Made by a program: the position numbers and the translations under genes. Shown piece by piece: positions 20,274 to 30,610 of a stretch of 64,000 nucleotides of DNA. The DNA is from Adiantum capillus-veneris. Its lineage: Eukaryota > Streptophyta > Polypodiopsida > Polypodiales > Pteridaceae. The DNA lies in contig CM043966.1 of NCBI GenBank assembly GCA_014529385.2, forward strand, positions 44,526,537 to 44,590,536, given 5' to 3'. The notes beneath the pieces were generated by a model. The model had not been told where the DNA came from, ran no database searches, and saw only the letters and a list, made by a program, of their open reading frames with translations. Position 1 is the stretch's first letter; each line of letters starts with the position of its first letter.

Positions 20274-22253
20274 TCGTGCTGTGACACGTACATAGTGGGA
20301 ACGCATGCTACAAGATCTATCTTGTAATTTTTTAGATACATAATTATATTTTCTATAATGTACATATGCATATTTAAGTATAATAATAAGCCTTCTATCT
20401 CATCCTATTATTTTTCTCAAGGGTAACCTATTCTTACTTTACCACCATCAGAAAATACTATGGGTAAAGCGTCAATAGCTCCGCCTCTTTAACTTGGGGC
20501 AAAAAGCATTGATTCGTTATTTCTACTATCTCATTATCATCTCACACCCTAGCTAGATCCTATATCTAGGGTAAAATCCAATATATATATATATATTCTA
20601 TGTATTTTTTATATTTATTTTTAAATAGCTACTAGGAGAGAATCAAATCCTAGTGGGACACTAGGTGGCATGATTTCAAAGATACACTTATTTTAATGAA
20701 TTATTGCAAGAATGATTACAAAACTTTGTCAAGGAGCAATGTCATGCTTTCATATGGCATGAGGTGTCCTTTGGAATCAAATGAAAGTCTAGGCTAAGGG
20801 GACCACAGGAAGACTTTTGCTGCCAGAAATGGACCCTATTTTGATGATTTGTTTACACAAGGTTCCAATCCGAATTAGAAAACTATTTTAAAATGAAAAT
20901 CGTAGCTAATGAGATGAATTTTTTGCCCATATTTTCACTTTTTTATTTGGAGCCACGGTTGAGGAGATATGATCAAAATACTGGACCTCAGTCTGCCCAC
21001 ATCATGCAGGGACAACTCATTTCCAACTTTTCCAGTTTGTGTTCACACTCGCTCTTCTCTTCTTGTGTAAACCCTTGGGGGTTCCCTTCACCTATAAAAG
21101 GGGACCTCTTCTTCCTTGAAAACCACTCAAGCATTCAAGCCATTGATGAGAAGAATTCATGAGGGAGTGTGTAGTAATGCTAAATTGTACTTAGTCATTA
21201 ACATAAGCCTAAGCCTACACTTTCTCCTAGAGGAAGACTAGCCATCCTTGTAAGCTACCCTTGGAAGATCAACTTTAATCGAAGAAGGTTTTGGATTTGG
21301 TGTATCAATCAAAGTTGAATTCTTCCCTGTTCTTCTCTCTCCATCAAAACTGGTGCCGAAGGGTTTGACAAGTAAGATGTGTTCTACATTCATATTTTGT
21401 TGATTTCTTGTTGTTTTCTTTTCATCTCTAATCCAACATATATATAACTAATCTCATCTCCTTAACCAAATCTATCTCTCTCACTCTTCAAAATTCCTTC
21501 TCTCTACAAATTCTAGGTTCTCCTTGCTACAGGTACATCTCTCCCCGTAGTATCCTTATTGCCTACGGACAAGAATAGGGCTTGGGAGGGAAACTTCTCA
21601 TCTCTTCACTTCTCTCATATCTACATTTCTCACATACTATCCTAGATGAATAATCCACATGATGAAAATTTCTACCGCTTTCACTCTGTACGATCTATTA
21701 GAATTAACGTATGGATTAGCCGTAAAATACATTTTTAACAACGTATAGTGTTTCTCTTTGGCCCAGAAAGGCTCAATGAAATACTTCTTTCACCGGATCC
21801 CATCATACTACCTCTTATAGAGTATAACTTTTCTTTTGATGTAAGCGTAGTTATCTTGCTATGAACCAAGAGGATTTGTACACACAATTAATCCCAATCA
21901 CTAGACAAAATATATATATTGTGGTAAGCACAAAACTACAATTCCAAAGAACAATTCGTAGCCTATTTGGTCAGCCAAGATTGAATGCCATTAACTCATC
22001 TATTAACCCTTTCATATTACCCATGATACGATATGACCATAGCCTTGATGTTTTCATCTTTGTGTTATTTTGATATTCTCTTTTGTGTTCTTTCTTTGTG
22101 CGTGTGAGTGCAAGAGAGAATGGGTGGGCTTCTTTGATTGCACTTCTTTCCAAACCCTAGTCATCATGGAATCTATGGTTTAACTCCTTCATATAGTTTT
22201 TTTGGAGTTTCCTCATAAACTCTCACAGCCATAAGCCCGGTGCTTTCCTGGCA
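20272..22253 (+). repeat. 5' LTR of element C
   Basis: Starts TGTCGTGCTGTGACACG and ends ...TTTCCTGGCA, matching 27480-29458. It contains a short TA repeat near 20584-20596. Open frames inside it (for example 20893-21162) recur unchanged in the 3' LTR and span the TATA box, so they are not genes. Confidence 0.95.
21093..21100 (+). promoter_or_regulatory. TATA box, element C 5' LTR
   Basis: TATAAAAG in the context CACCTATAAAAGGGGACC, about 820 bp into the LTR and conserved at 28298-28305. It defines the probable U3/R boundary about 30 bp downstream. Confidence 0.75.
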
Positions 22254-22279
22254 AGATCGCAAATTTCACGACATATTTT

Positions 22280-22295
22280 TGGTGAACCCGACGCG
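22280..22295 (+). other. Candidate primer-binding site, element C
   Basis: TGGTGAACCCGACGCG starts with the TGG expected opposite a tRNA CCA end. It lies 26 nt after the LTR end, further than usual, and I could not name the tRNA. The LTR may once have extended nearer to it. Confidence 0.35.
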
Positions 22296-22326
22296 AAACT
22301 TCCAGGGTGAGAGTTTGTGGGTAACC

Positions 22327-23907
22327 ATGGGTGATCATTTTGAGCAACAGGGTATGCATTTTGACCCAACAACAATGCAAATGTTTCAAGAATTTGCAAT
22401 GTTCATGCAACAACAACATGCCACTGAAAGAAGGGAGATTTCAGCAACGAAGGCCATACAAGCAGTCGTCAATAGAATTGATCAGTTCAATGGCAAAGAT
22501 GTAACCAAGTACTTACACGAGTATGTGAAGGAGATGGAGCTGCATCGCGTGTAAGAAGGTGAGATGATTCAAAGCTTTGAGCTATTTGTTGCTCCAGAAA
22601 TTAGAGAACATGTTAGGGGAATTAAAGATGGGCATGGGAGAAATTGGGAAGAACTCAAAGTAGCTTTAAAGGAGGAATATTTCATGGAGGACTCTGAGAG
22701 AGTGACCAAACGGACATTCTTAGAATGGGTAGTCAAGCCAAAGCAAGGAATATCGATAACAGAGCTACTGAGGGAATTTGAGCGGGGCTATGCACAACTC
22801 ACCAGGATAGAAAGGGCCACACTAGATGCAAAGAAGACATATATTTTCTTACAAGCTGTAGGAAAAGAGTTTCAAGAAAATTTGGAGCTTCTTCTTGAAG
22901 ATAAAGATGCTGAGCAAGAACTAAAGACCGACTGGAATGAGGTTGAAGGTGCTGTCTCACTGCTTGCCAAACGACAAAGAAGAAGGGACAAGATGGTAGT
23001 AAACACTACACGTCCTTCCACCTCAACTCCTGACAAAATGGTAAAGCCTACTTTTATCACTCCAAAGTTAGATGAGTCCATGAAAGTCTTGGAGGAAAGA
23101 ATCTTGAATAGCAAGATTGAGTTTACTTTGGGAGAAGTTCTTGGCATTTCAAAGCGTGAATTCCAGGAGGATATCATTGACATCATCAAGAAAAAGAGGC
23201 AAACTCTTGCTGAGGTTACTCGTCCACAGGTTGAAGGGGAAACCTCAAAGACACAAGGGATGCAACTGCAAAATAAGGAGGATGATGGATCTGTGGTAGG
23301 ATGCTACCAATCTAGTGAGAGAGTGAAGCAAGTGCATTTCTCAAATGATGATGAAGAAGTTGAAGATATTCCTAGGACCTACTATTCACGAAGTCACTGG
23401 GCAAGGAGTACTGCAGAAACGTTGGTCAAGGTAGGTGACCTTGAAGAGCCATTTGTTGCCTTGATTGACCATGGTTCAGAAATAAACATAATGTCAAAGA
23501 GTCTCTACAACAAGTGCAAATGGTCGATGGACAGAGATCATTGTTGGATGGTGAAAGTGGCAAAAAATTCATCCGGTGAATTGTATGCAGCATGTCTAGG
23601 TGTGAAGGTAACAATAGGTGATGTAAAGATTGACCAAAACTTCTTTGTACAGGATACATCTTCATATCATCTCATCCTTGGACAACCCTACATTGTGGGA
23701 GTTCGAATGGAAACAAAGGTAATGGATGATGGTTCAACATATGCTAGGATACGTAGAAAAGATGATAAACCAGCTATCCAATTTCTCATAGTTTGTGTTA
23801 ACCATGAAAGAAATCGTGACAACCTCAGAGAAAATCCTCTACCAAAGGTGAGCAAAGAGTTTCATGATCATAAAGAAATGATGGGTTTTGGCCAATTACC
23901 ATTGTAA
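22327..23907 (+). pseudogene. Element C gag and aspartic protease
   Basis: The frame from ATG 22327 (MGDHFEQQGMHFDPTTMQ...) has one TAA at 22552-22554 and runs to TAA at 23905. Gag features: RIDQFNGKDVTKYLHEYVKE, SFELFVAPEIREHVRG, and a helical region with ELLREFERGYAQL. No CCHC knuckle is present. The protease follows, with ALIDHGSEINIMSKSLY (Asp codon at 23467; DHG instead of D-S/T-G) and SYHLILGQPYIVGVRM. Gag assembles the particle and protease matures it. Residue-level similarity to fungal-type Ty3/Gypsy is my reading from memory. Confidence 0.8.
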
Positions 23908-25689
23908 AGCGAGATTGCAGTGGTATAGAAAGAAAAAGAGTCTCGCCTGATCCAAAAATAGGTTTCAACGGGCTCCTTGGTAACAAGGAATGGATCAGTA
24001 TGTTTTACAAAACTTGAAGATTTGAAGAGATGTGAGAGGCAATATGTGCATAATGTACAAATAGGCATGAAAAAGAGTGGGTTGCTAGAGCCTACTGAAA
24101 ACGCTTTAGGTTTGTGTGAACAAGTTTCTTTTGTAGATACTATGGGTGAGCTTGATGCTATAATGGGGTCTAGTTTGCATCTTGAAAATGAAGTTGTGGA
24201 AGTTTGCTCTATGGAAATGTATCAAGTAATAGAATCCTTTAAAGAAAACCAAACAGCTGGCCCAGAAGTCCATGTTGAAACTAAATACAAGAGTGTAGCA
24301 AAGAAGGTGAAACCAGTAGCTTTACCCTTACCACCCAACAATAGGGAAAAGATTGAGCAGGCTTCTTTACAACCAAGTTTGAGGAATCCTAAAAAGATTG
24401 GGCATACATTCACAAAGGAGTCTTTCCAAGAGTTGCAGATTGGTCGCGAGGAGTTTCTAACACAAGAGGAAACAAAGTGCTTCAAAGAAATGCTTTCAAA
24501 GCATGGTAAGGCTTTTGCATTTGACCCACATGAGATAGGATGTGTTGATCCTTCTATTGTAGCTCCTATGGTAGTTTTCACAATACCTCATGTGCCTTGG
24601 AATCTGTGGCCTATTCCGGTTCCAAAGGCTCATTTGCCAAAGTTAGTAGAGCTACTGAATGAGAAAATCAAAATGGGAATCTTGGAGCCTTCTTGTGCTC
24701 CATACTCAAAGAGGTGGTTCACAATTCCAAAGAAGAATGTTTCTCTACGCTTCATCCAAGATATGCTACCAGTGAACAAGGTGACAATTAGAAATGTAAG
24801 TACAGGTCCAATTGTGGATGAGTTTGCAGAGGCGTTCGCAGGGAGGGAAATCTACTCAATGGGGGATCTTTGCTCATGGTATGATCAATTTCAGCTTGCA
24901 ATCGAAAACAGAGACTTGACAACCATGAGGACACCTTTGGGTTTGGTAAGGATGTGTACCTTGCCAGAGGGAGCAACCAACTCGGTTGCACATATGATGA
25001 ATGGGATGAATAAAGTCTTACGTGACTTTATTCCTCAAATCACAATGCCTTTCATTGATGATTTGCCTATCAAAGGATGTGAATAAAGTGACAAAGATGA
25101 AGCTTTGGATCTCAAGGGATGTCGCAGGTTTGTGGTAGATCACATAAATGATTGTGATAAAATTCTATCTAAGTTGGAAGAAGTCAATCTTACATTGTCA
25201 GGGAAAAAGTCTATGTTTGGTGTCAATGAAGTGCTCATTGTGGGGCACATGTGCGGGCCATATGGTAGGAAACCTTGTCCAGCAAAGGTAGATGCCATCC
25301 AAAGAATGAAAGAAACATGCACTAGAATCACTAAGGTTAGAAGGTTTCTGGGAGTATGTGTCTTCTATGTTATTTGGATTCCACATTATGCACATGTAGC
25401 TGATCCTCTTTATCAGTTGCTTAGAAAGAATCAAAAGTTTAAATGGAAAGAAGCACATGTAAAATCCATGAAAAAGATAAAGGAGGTGCTCCAGTCAGCA
25501 ACAACTTTGAGAAAGGTAGACTATGAGTGTCAAAGGCCAGTAATTGTGACAATAGACACCAATCCTACAGGGATTGGATGGGAAATAGGGCAAGATGACG
25601 AAGAAGGACGCAGGTATGTGGTAAGATTTGGAGCAAAGGTACTAAGTGCTCGCCAAAGAAACTATCCACAGATAAAGAGAGAACTATGA
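23908..25689 (+). pseudogene. Element C reverse transcriptase and RNase H
   Basis: Same frame as gag, with TAG at 23926 and 23959, TAA at 25084 and TGA at 25687. RT: LLNEKIKMGILEPSCAPYSK, SLRFIQDMLPVNKVTIRN, SMGDLCSWYDQFQL, TPLGLVRMCTLPEGATNS and the catalytic FIDD at 25051-25062. After the TAA it goes on with GKKSMFGVNEVLIVGHMCG, the RT thumb/connection (RRFLGVCVFYVIWIPHYAH) and the RNase H start VIVTIDTNPTGIGWEI. The FIDD box and the low-GC 'IKG' context differ from the other four Ty3/Gypsy RTs in this window. Confidence 0.85.
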
Positions 25690-27421
25690 GGTATGGTTAC
25701 AGCCTTGAAAAGTGGGAAAGAGTACCTAATTGGTGCATGTGTGGTTGTAGAAACAGATTGTCTACCATTTCTTGGGATGATTACAAGCTACTCAATGCCA
25801 GACATTGCTATGTTGCAATGGATTGCCTACATTAAGTCCTTAAATACCGAGTTTAAGCACATTGCAGGTAGAGACAATACAATGGCAGATATGCTATCAA
25901 GGGCAAGGTATGAAGATGAGTCACAAATGATTGACGAGGGAGATGATGTAGGGACAAAGTTCTATTCTATCTCTCATGTCAAAGGTAACAATGTCTGCAT
26001 GACTAATCTACTTGAATCGTTCTTGAAAGAGCTTTATGAAGGTGATTGGATTCTTATTGGAAGCTATTTGAGTACTCTAACAAAACAGGATGATTGGTCT
26101 GAACAAGAATTCAGGAGGATACGCAGGAAAGCATATGGGTACTTTTTGAGGGATGGTTACTTGTGGAAGCATCCTAAACAAAAGGGTGCTACACCACAAA
26201 GCGTTGTATGTAAAAAAGAGACTCAAGTAAAGCTTATGCAAGAGTTTCATGAGAGTCTATGGGCTGGACACAGGGGTGTGTGGGAAACCTTCTCAAAGTT
26301 GAAAGAAAAATACTGGTGGAAGGGTATGTATAAAGATGTATCTCAATTTGTAGAGTCATGTGTAACTTGTCAAATGTATTCAAATGTCCGACATCGTGAT
26401 GGATTGCACCCTACATATCCACTAGCCATGCACTATAAATGGGTTGTGGATCTAGTCACAATGCCTTTAGGACTCTGACAGATGAGATACTTGGTTCTTT
26501 CATGAGAGGACCTAGCTAACCAGGTTGAAGGAAGAGCATTAAGAGCTAAAACTACCGAAGCTGCAAATTCCTTCTTGATAGGTAATTTGCCGTTATGGTT
26601 GTGTGGGAAAAATCACTGCAGATAGAGGTGAGATGGATGCTGAGGAAGCAAGGGAGTTCTTTGCCAGATTAGGAATCAATCTTTCTCTTACCACAACTTA
26701 CAACCCTGAAGGCAATGGAAAGAGTGAAAGAGGGCATCCTCCTATTATCAAATCTTTCACTAAGGCTTGCGAAGGAAGAGTTGGTGAGTGGCCAAAATTG
26801 TTACCATATGCTTTATGGGCTAATCGTACAAAACATAGCTTGGTAACTGGCTACATGCCTGCAGAGCTAATGTATGGTCAAAAGCCAGTGATGCCAATTG
26901 AAGATACAATTCCCACATGGAATGTACTACCTTGGCAAGAGGGGCTTAGCAGGGAAGATCTCCTTGCGCTGTGTATAAGGCAGCTAGAGAGAAGACCTGG
27001 AGACATTGAAGCTGCAAAAGAACGACTCAAAAATGCAAGGTTGAAAAACAAGGACTACTTTGATAAGCGACATCGACTCAGGAGCAAAGCAATTGACAAA
27101 GGTGACTCGGTTTTAGTATATGATAGTAGCTTTGATAACCAACACACAGTCATGCGTAAGTTTTCAAAAAGATGGTTTGGGCCGTATGTTGTAAAGCATG
27201 TGCATGAAAATGCTACTTACAGCTTGTCTGAACTAGATGGTACAAAAGTAAAGATTCCCATTGCAAGAAAAAGGATCAAAATGTTTAAGAGAAGAGGAGA
27301 CAATGATCCAGAAGATGTTGATGAGGAAGAAGAGCAAAACACAGGTGAAGATCAAAGTGAAGATGAAGCTTTAGAATTATCCAGTGAAGAAGAAAGCAAG
27401 AAAGATGTACAAGAGGGCTAA
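25690..27421 (+). pseudogene. Element C RNase H C-terminus and integrase
   Basis: In frame from 25693: RNase H residues VVETDCLPFLGM and HIAGRDNTMADMLSRARY, then the integrase zinc finger (HESLWAGHRG ... CVTCQ). The core begins VVDLVTMPLG, with TGA at 26476 and 26503, then a frameshift before 26600. From 26601 the rest reads GKITADRGEMD (Asp at 26621), GNGKSERGH (Glu, D-X34-E) and a C-terminal domain with KRWFGPYVVKHV. It ends in an acidic tail (DVDEEEEQNTGEDQSEDE). No chromodomain is visible. Confidence 0.85.
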
Positions 27422-27461
27422 TCTTACAAAGAGACAATGTGGCACATACCGAAGGATGTGC

Positions 27462-27479
27462 AGGTTTAGAGGGGGTGGA
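27462..27479 (+). other. Polypurine tract of element C
   Basis: AGGTTTAGAGGGGGTGGA ends immediately before the 3' LTR start (TGTCGTGG at 27480). The same block is duplicated upstream of the 5' LTR. Confidence 0.85.
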
Positions 27480-29458
27480 TGTCGTGGTGTGACACGTACA
27501 TAGTGGGAACGCATGCTACAAGATCTATCTTGTAATTTTTTAGATACATAATTATATTTTCTATAATGTACATATGCATATTTAAGTATAATAATAAGCC
27601 TTCTATCTCATCCTATTATTTTTCTCAAGGGTAACCTATTCTTACTTTACCATCAGAAAATACTATGGGTAAAGCGTCAATAGCTCCGCCTCTTTAACTT
27701 GGGGCAAAAAGCATTGATTCGTTATTTCTACTATCTCATTATCATCTCACACCCTAGCTAGATCCTATATCTAGGGTAAAATCCAATATATATATATATA
27801 TTCTATGTATTTTTTATATTTATTTTTAAATAGCTACTAGGAGAGAATCAAATCCTAGTGGGACACTAGGTGGCATGATTTCAAAGATACACTTATTTTA
27901 ATGAATTATTGCAAGAATGATTACAAAACTTTGTCAAGGAGCAATGTCATGCTTTCATATGGCATGAGGTGTCCTTTGGAATCAAATGAAAGTCTAGGCT
28001 AAGGGGACCACAGGAAGACTTTTGCTGCCAGAAATGGACCCTATTTTGATGATTTGTTTACACAAGGTTCCAATCCGAATTAGAAAACTATTTTAAAATG
28101 AAAATCGTAGCTAATGAGATGAATTTTTTGCCCATATTTTCACTTTTTTATTTGGAGCCACGGTTGAGGAGATATGATCAAAATACTGGACCTCAGTCTG
28201 CCCACATCATGCAGGGACAACTCATTTCCAACTTTTCCAGTTTGTGTTCACACTCGCTCTTCTCTTCTTGTGTAAACCCTTGGGGGTTCCCTTCACCTAT
28301 AAAAGGGGACCTCTTCTTCCTTGAAAACCACTCAAGCATTCAAGCCATTGATGAGAAGAATTCATGAGGGAGTGTGTAGTAATGCTAAATTGTACTTAGT
28401 CATTAACATAAGCCTAAGCCTACACTTTCTCCTAGAGGAAGACTAGCCATCCTTGTAAGCTATCCTTGGAAGATCAACTTTAATCGAAGAAGGTTTTGGA
28501 TTTGGTGTATCAATCAAAGTTGAATTCTTCCCTGTTCTTCTCTCTCCATCAAAACTGGTGCCGAAGGGTTTGACAAGTAAGATGTGTTCTACATTCATAT
28601 TTTGTTGATTTCTTGTTGTTTTCTTTTCATCTCTAATCCAACATATATATAACTAATCTCATCTCCTTAACCAAATCTATCTCTCTCACTCTTCAAAATT
28701 CCTTCTCTCTACAAATTCTAGGTTCTCCTTGCTACAGGTACATCTCTCCCCGTAGTATCCTTATTGCCTACGGACAAGAATAGGGCTTGGGAGGGAAACT
28801 TCTCATCTCTTCACTTCTCTCATATCTACATTTCTCACATACTATCCTAGATGAATAATCCACATGATGAAAATTTCTACCGCTTTCACTCTGTACGATC
28901 TATTAGAATTAACGTATGGATTAGCCGTAAAATACATTTTTAACAACGTATAGTGTTTCTCTTTGGCCCAGAAAGGCTCAATGAAATACTTCTTTCACCG
29001 GATCCCATCATACTACCTCTTATAGAGTATAACTTTTCTTTTGATGTAAGCGTAGTTATCTTGCTATGAACCAAGAGGATTTGTATACACAATTAATCCC
29101 AATCACTAGACAAAATATATATATTATGGTAAGCACAAAACTACAATTCCAAAGAACAATTCGTAGCCTATTTGGTCAGCCAAGATTGAATGCCATTAAC
29201 TCATCTATTAACCCTTTCACATTACCCATGATACGATATGACCATAGCCTTGATGTTTTCACCTTTGTGTTATTTTGACATTCTCTTTTGTGTTCTTTCT
29301 TTGTGCGTGTGAGTGCAAGAGAGAATGGGTGGGCTTCTTTGATTGCACTTCTTTCCAAACCCTAGCCATCATGGAATCTATGGTTTAACTCCTTCATATA
29401 GTTTTTTTGGAGTTCTCTCATAAACTCTCACAGCCATAAGCCCGATGCTTTCCTAGCA
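27480..29458 (+). repeat. 3' LTR of element C
   Basis: Nearly identical to 20272-22253. Most differences are C/T or G/A transitions, as expected of methylation-driven decay. TATAAAAG is at 28298-28305. It ends ...TTTCCTAGCA; the next bases (AGAATGC) do not repeat the 5' flank. Confidence 0.95.
28298..28305 (+). promoter_or_regulatory. TATA box, element C 3' LTR
   Basis: TATAAAAG in the same context as in the 5' LTR. It could drive read-out transcription into the flanking B sequences. Confidence 0.7.
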
Positions 29459-29600
29459 AGAATGCATCTAAATGCTTAGCAATGATGCCCCAATACCCCG
29501 TCTATGCTTAGTTTTTGATTTAAAAGTGTAAATTCCTAGTTATGATGAAATTAGGCCGCGGGTCGGCGACGCCAAATGCTACGAAATACTTTGAATGGCG
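29459..29600 (-). other. Junction fragment with an LTR-end/primer-site-like motif
   Basis: On minus, 29598-29575 read GCCATTCAAAGTATTTCGTA and the next four bases, a match to 1718-1742 at the A LTR end. It is followed by TTTGGCGTCGCCGACCCGCG, which loosely resembles a tRNA-Asp-type primer site. It is likely a fragment of an A-related element in reverse. No gene is seen. Confidence 0.35.
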
Positions 29601-30141
29601 GGGTTTAGTGTTTGATAAAGTCTAGAAGTCAAGGACTTGCTAACTATCTTGGAGAGGTAAAGAGAGTTGTGAGTGAGATAGCCAAAAGCATTTTGTTCTC
29701 CTATTTTCTCGTTACTTTTAGAGCACTGTACCGTTTTGTTTGTTTTTCTTCCTTGTTTCATTTCAATACTTAGGAGTACGATAGGTAGAAAATATTGTCA
29801 TCAAATTTGGACTCAAAAGTTGAGGAAAAATAGTGTGAAACCATATTTTGGCCAAAATAGCCATAACTCTGAAATTCTAAAAATTTGATGGTACAGACCT
29901 AAAAAGTGATCCAAATTCATACATTTGTGGATCAAGGGCATTATTAGAGAAGCAATCAAGAAATTTTGAGCAGATTCTGTGGAGGAAAATGGATTGCGAT
30001 CCATGTCCCCAAGAGATCATTTTTGTAAAAAAGTGATCAGTAACATTGTGCATCAATTGTTAGGAAATAGGACGTAGCTAAATAGATAATTGAGTAGATT
30101 ACTTAATGGAGAGAGACAGATTTATATACACGAGATTATAG

Positions 30142-30144
<3 letters not shown>

Positions 30145-30178
<34 letters not shown>
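30145..30178. repeat. (AG)n microsatellite
   Basis: About 17 AG repeats inside the solo LTR. Confidence 0.9.
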
Positions 30179-30182
<4 letters not shown>

Positions 30183-30381
30183 CACGATATACGTGGTTCA
30201 CCCAATGTGGGCTACGTCCACGGGAAAGCAGCCACTCAATGGCTTTAGTACTTCAAAACAAGAAGTAGTTTACAAAGGGATTATACCCTTAATGGAGCTC
30301 CCGCCTTGCTTCACTCTCACCACCTCACACTCACCTTGTTGCATCAACTTCACACTATAAAATTTGTGTAGAAATGGCCTC

Positions 30382-30389
30382 CTTTTATA
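30382..30389 (-). promoter_or_regulatory. TATA box of the solo LTR
   Basis: Minus strand reads CCTATAAAAGGAGG. It is the only strong core-promoter match in this LTR and points leftward. Confidence 0.65.
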
Positions 30390-30517
30390 GGCCAAAAGGG
30401 CTGCCCTCTCTTCTGAGAGACAGCCATGTGTAGCCACCCTTGTGCGAATAAGTCCAAATCGGACCCTCCAATCTGCCCATGTGTGGACGCCCTTGAGAAG
30501 ACAAGTCCGCTTTTGAA

Positions 30518-30610
30518 TTCGGCCACCGGCCATTGACTTCCGACCACCGGCCACCGGCCATCGGCCATTGACTACCGGCCACCGGCCAACCGACCGTTTG
30601 TTTTCCGACC
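30518..30610. repeat. GC-rich CCGGCCA minisatellite in the solo LTR
   Basis: Repeated short units of the form CACCGGCCA and CGGCCATTGACT. The long minus-strand open frames here (rich in Gly-Arg-Trp) are translations of this repeat. Confidence 0.7.

Larger units (their letters stand above)
20272..29458 (+). mobile_element. Element C: young Ty3/Gypsy with fungal-type pol
   Basis: 9.2 kb with LTRs of 1982 and 1979 bp that differ, by my hand count, at about 12 substitutions and one 3-bp indel (about 0.6%). The internal region encodes gag-protease, RT, RNase H and integrase in one frame from 22327 to about 26580, interrupted by eight stop codons, with one frameshift in integrase. RT uses FIDD in place of YxDD. 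Phrases in pol (CIRQLERRPGDIEAAKERL in the integrase C-terminus) are, from memory, closest to basidiomycete Ty3/Gypsy elements. No zinc knuckle is seen in gag. No target-site duplication is visible. Confidence 0.9.

Noticed and set aside
20893-21162. 89-codon frame repeated unchanged at 28098-28367
   Set aside because: It lies in both LTRs of element C, spans the TATA box and has no family features. Identity reflects LTR homology.
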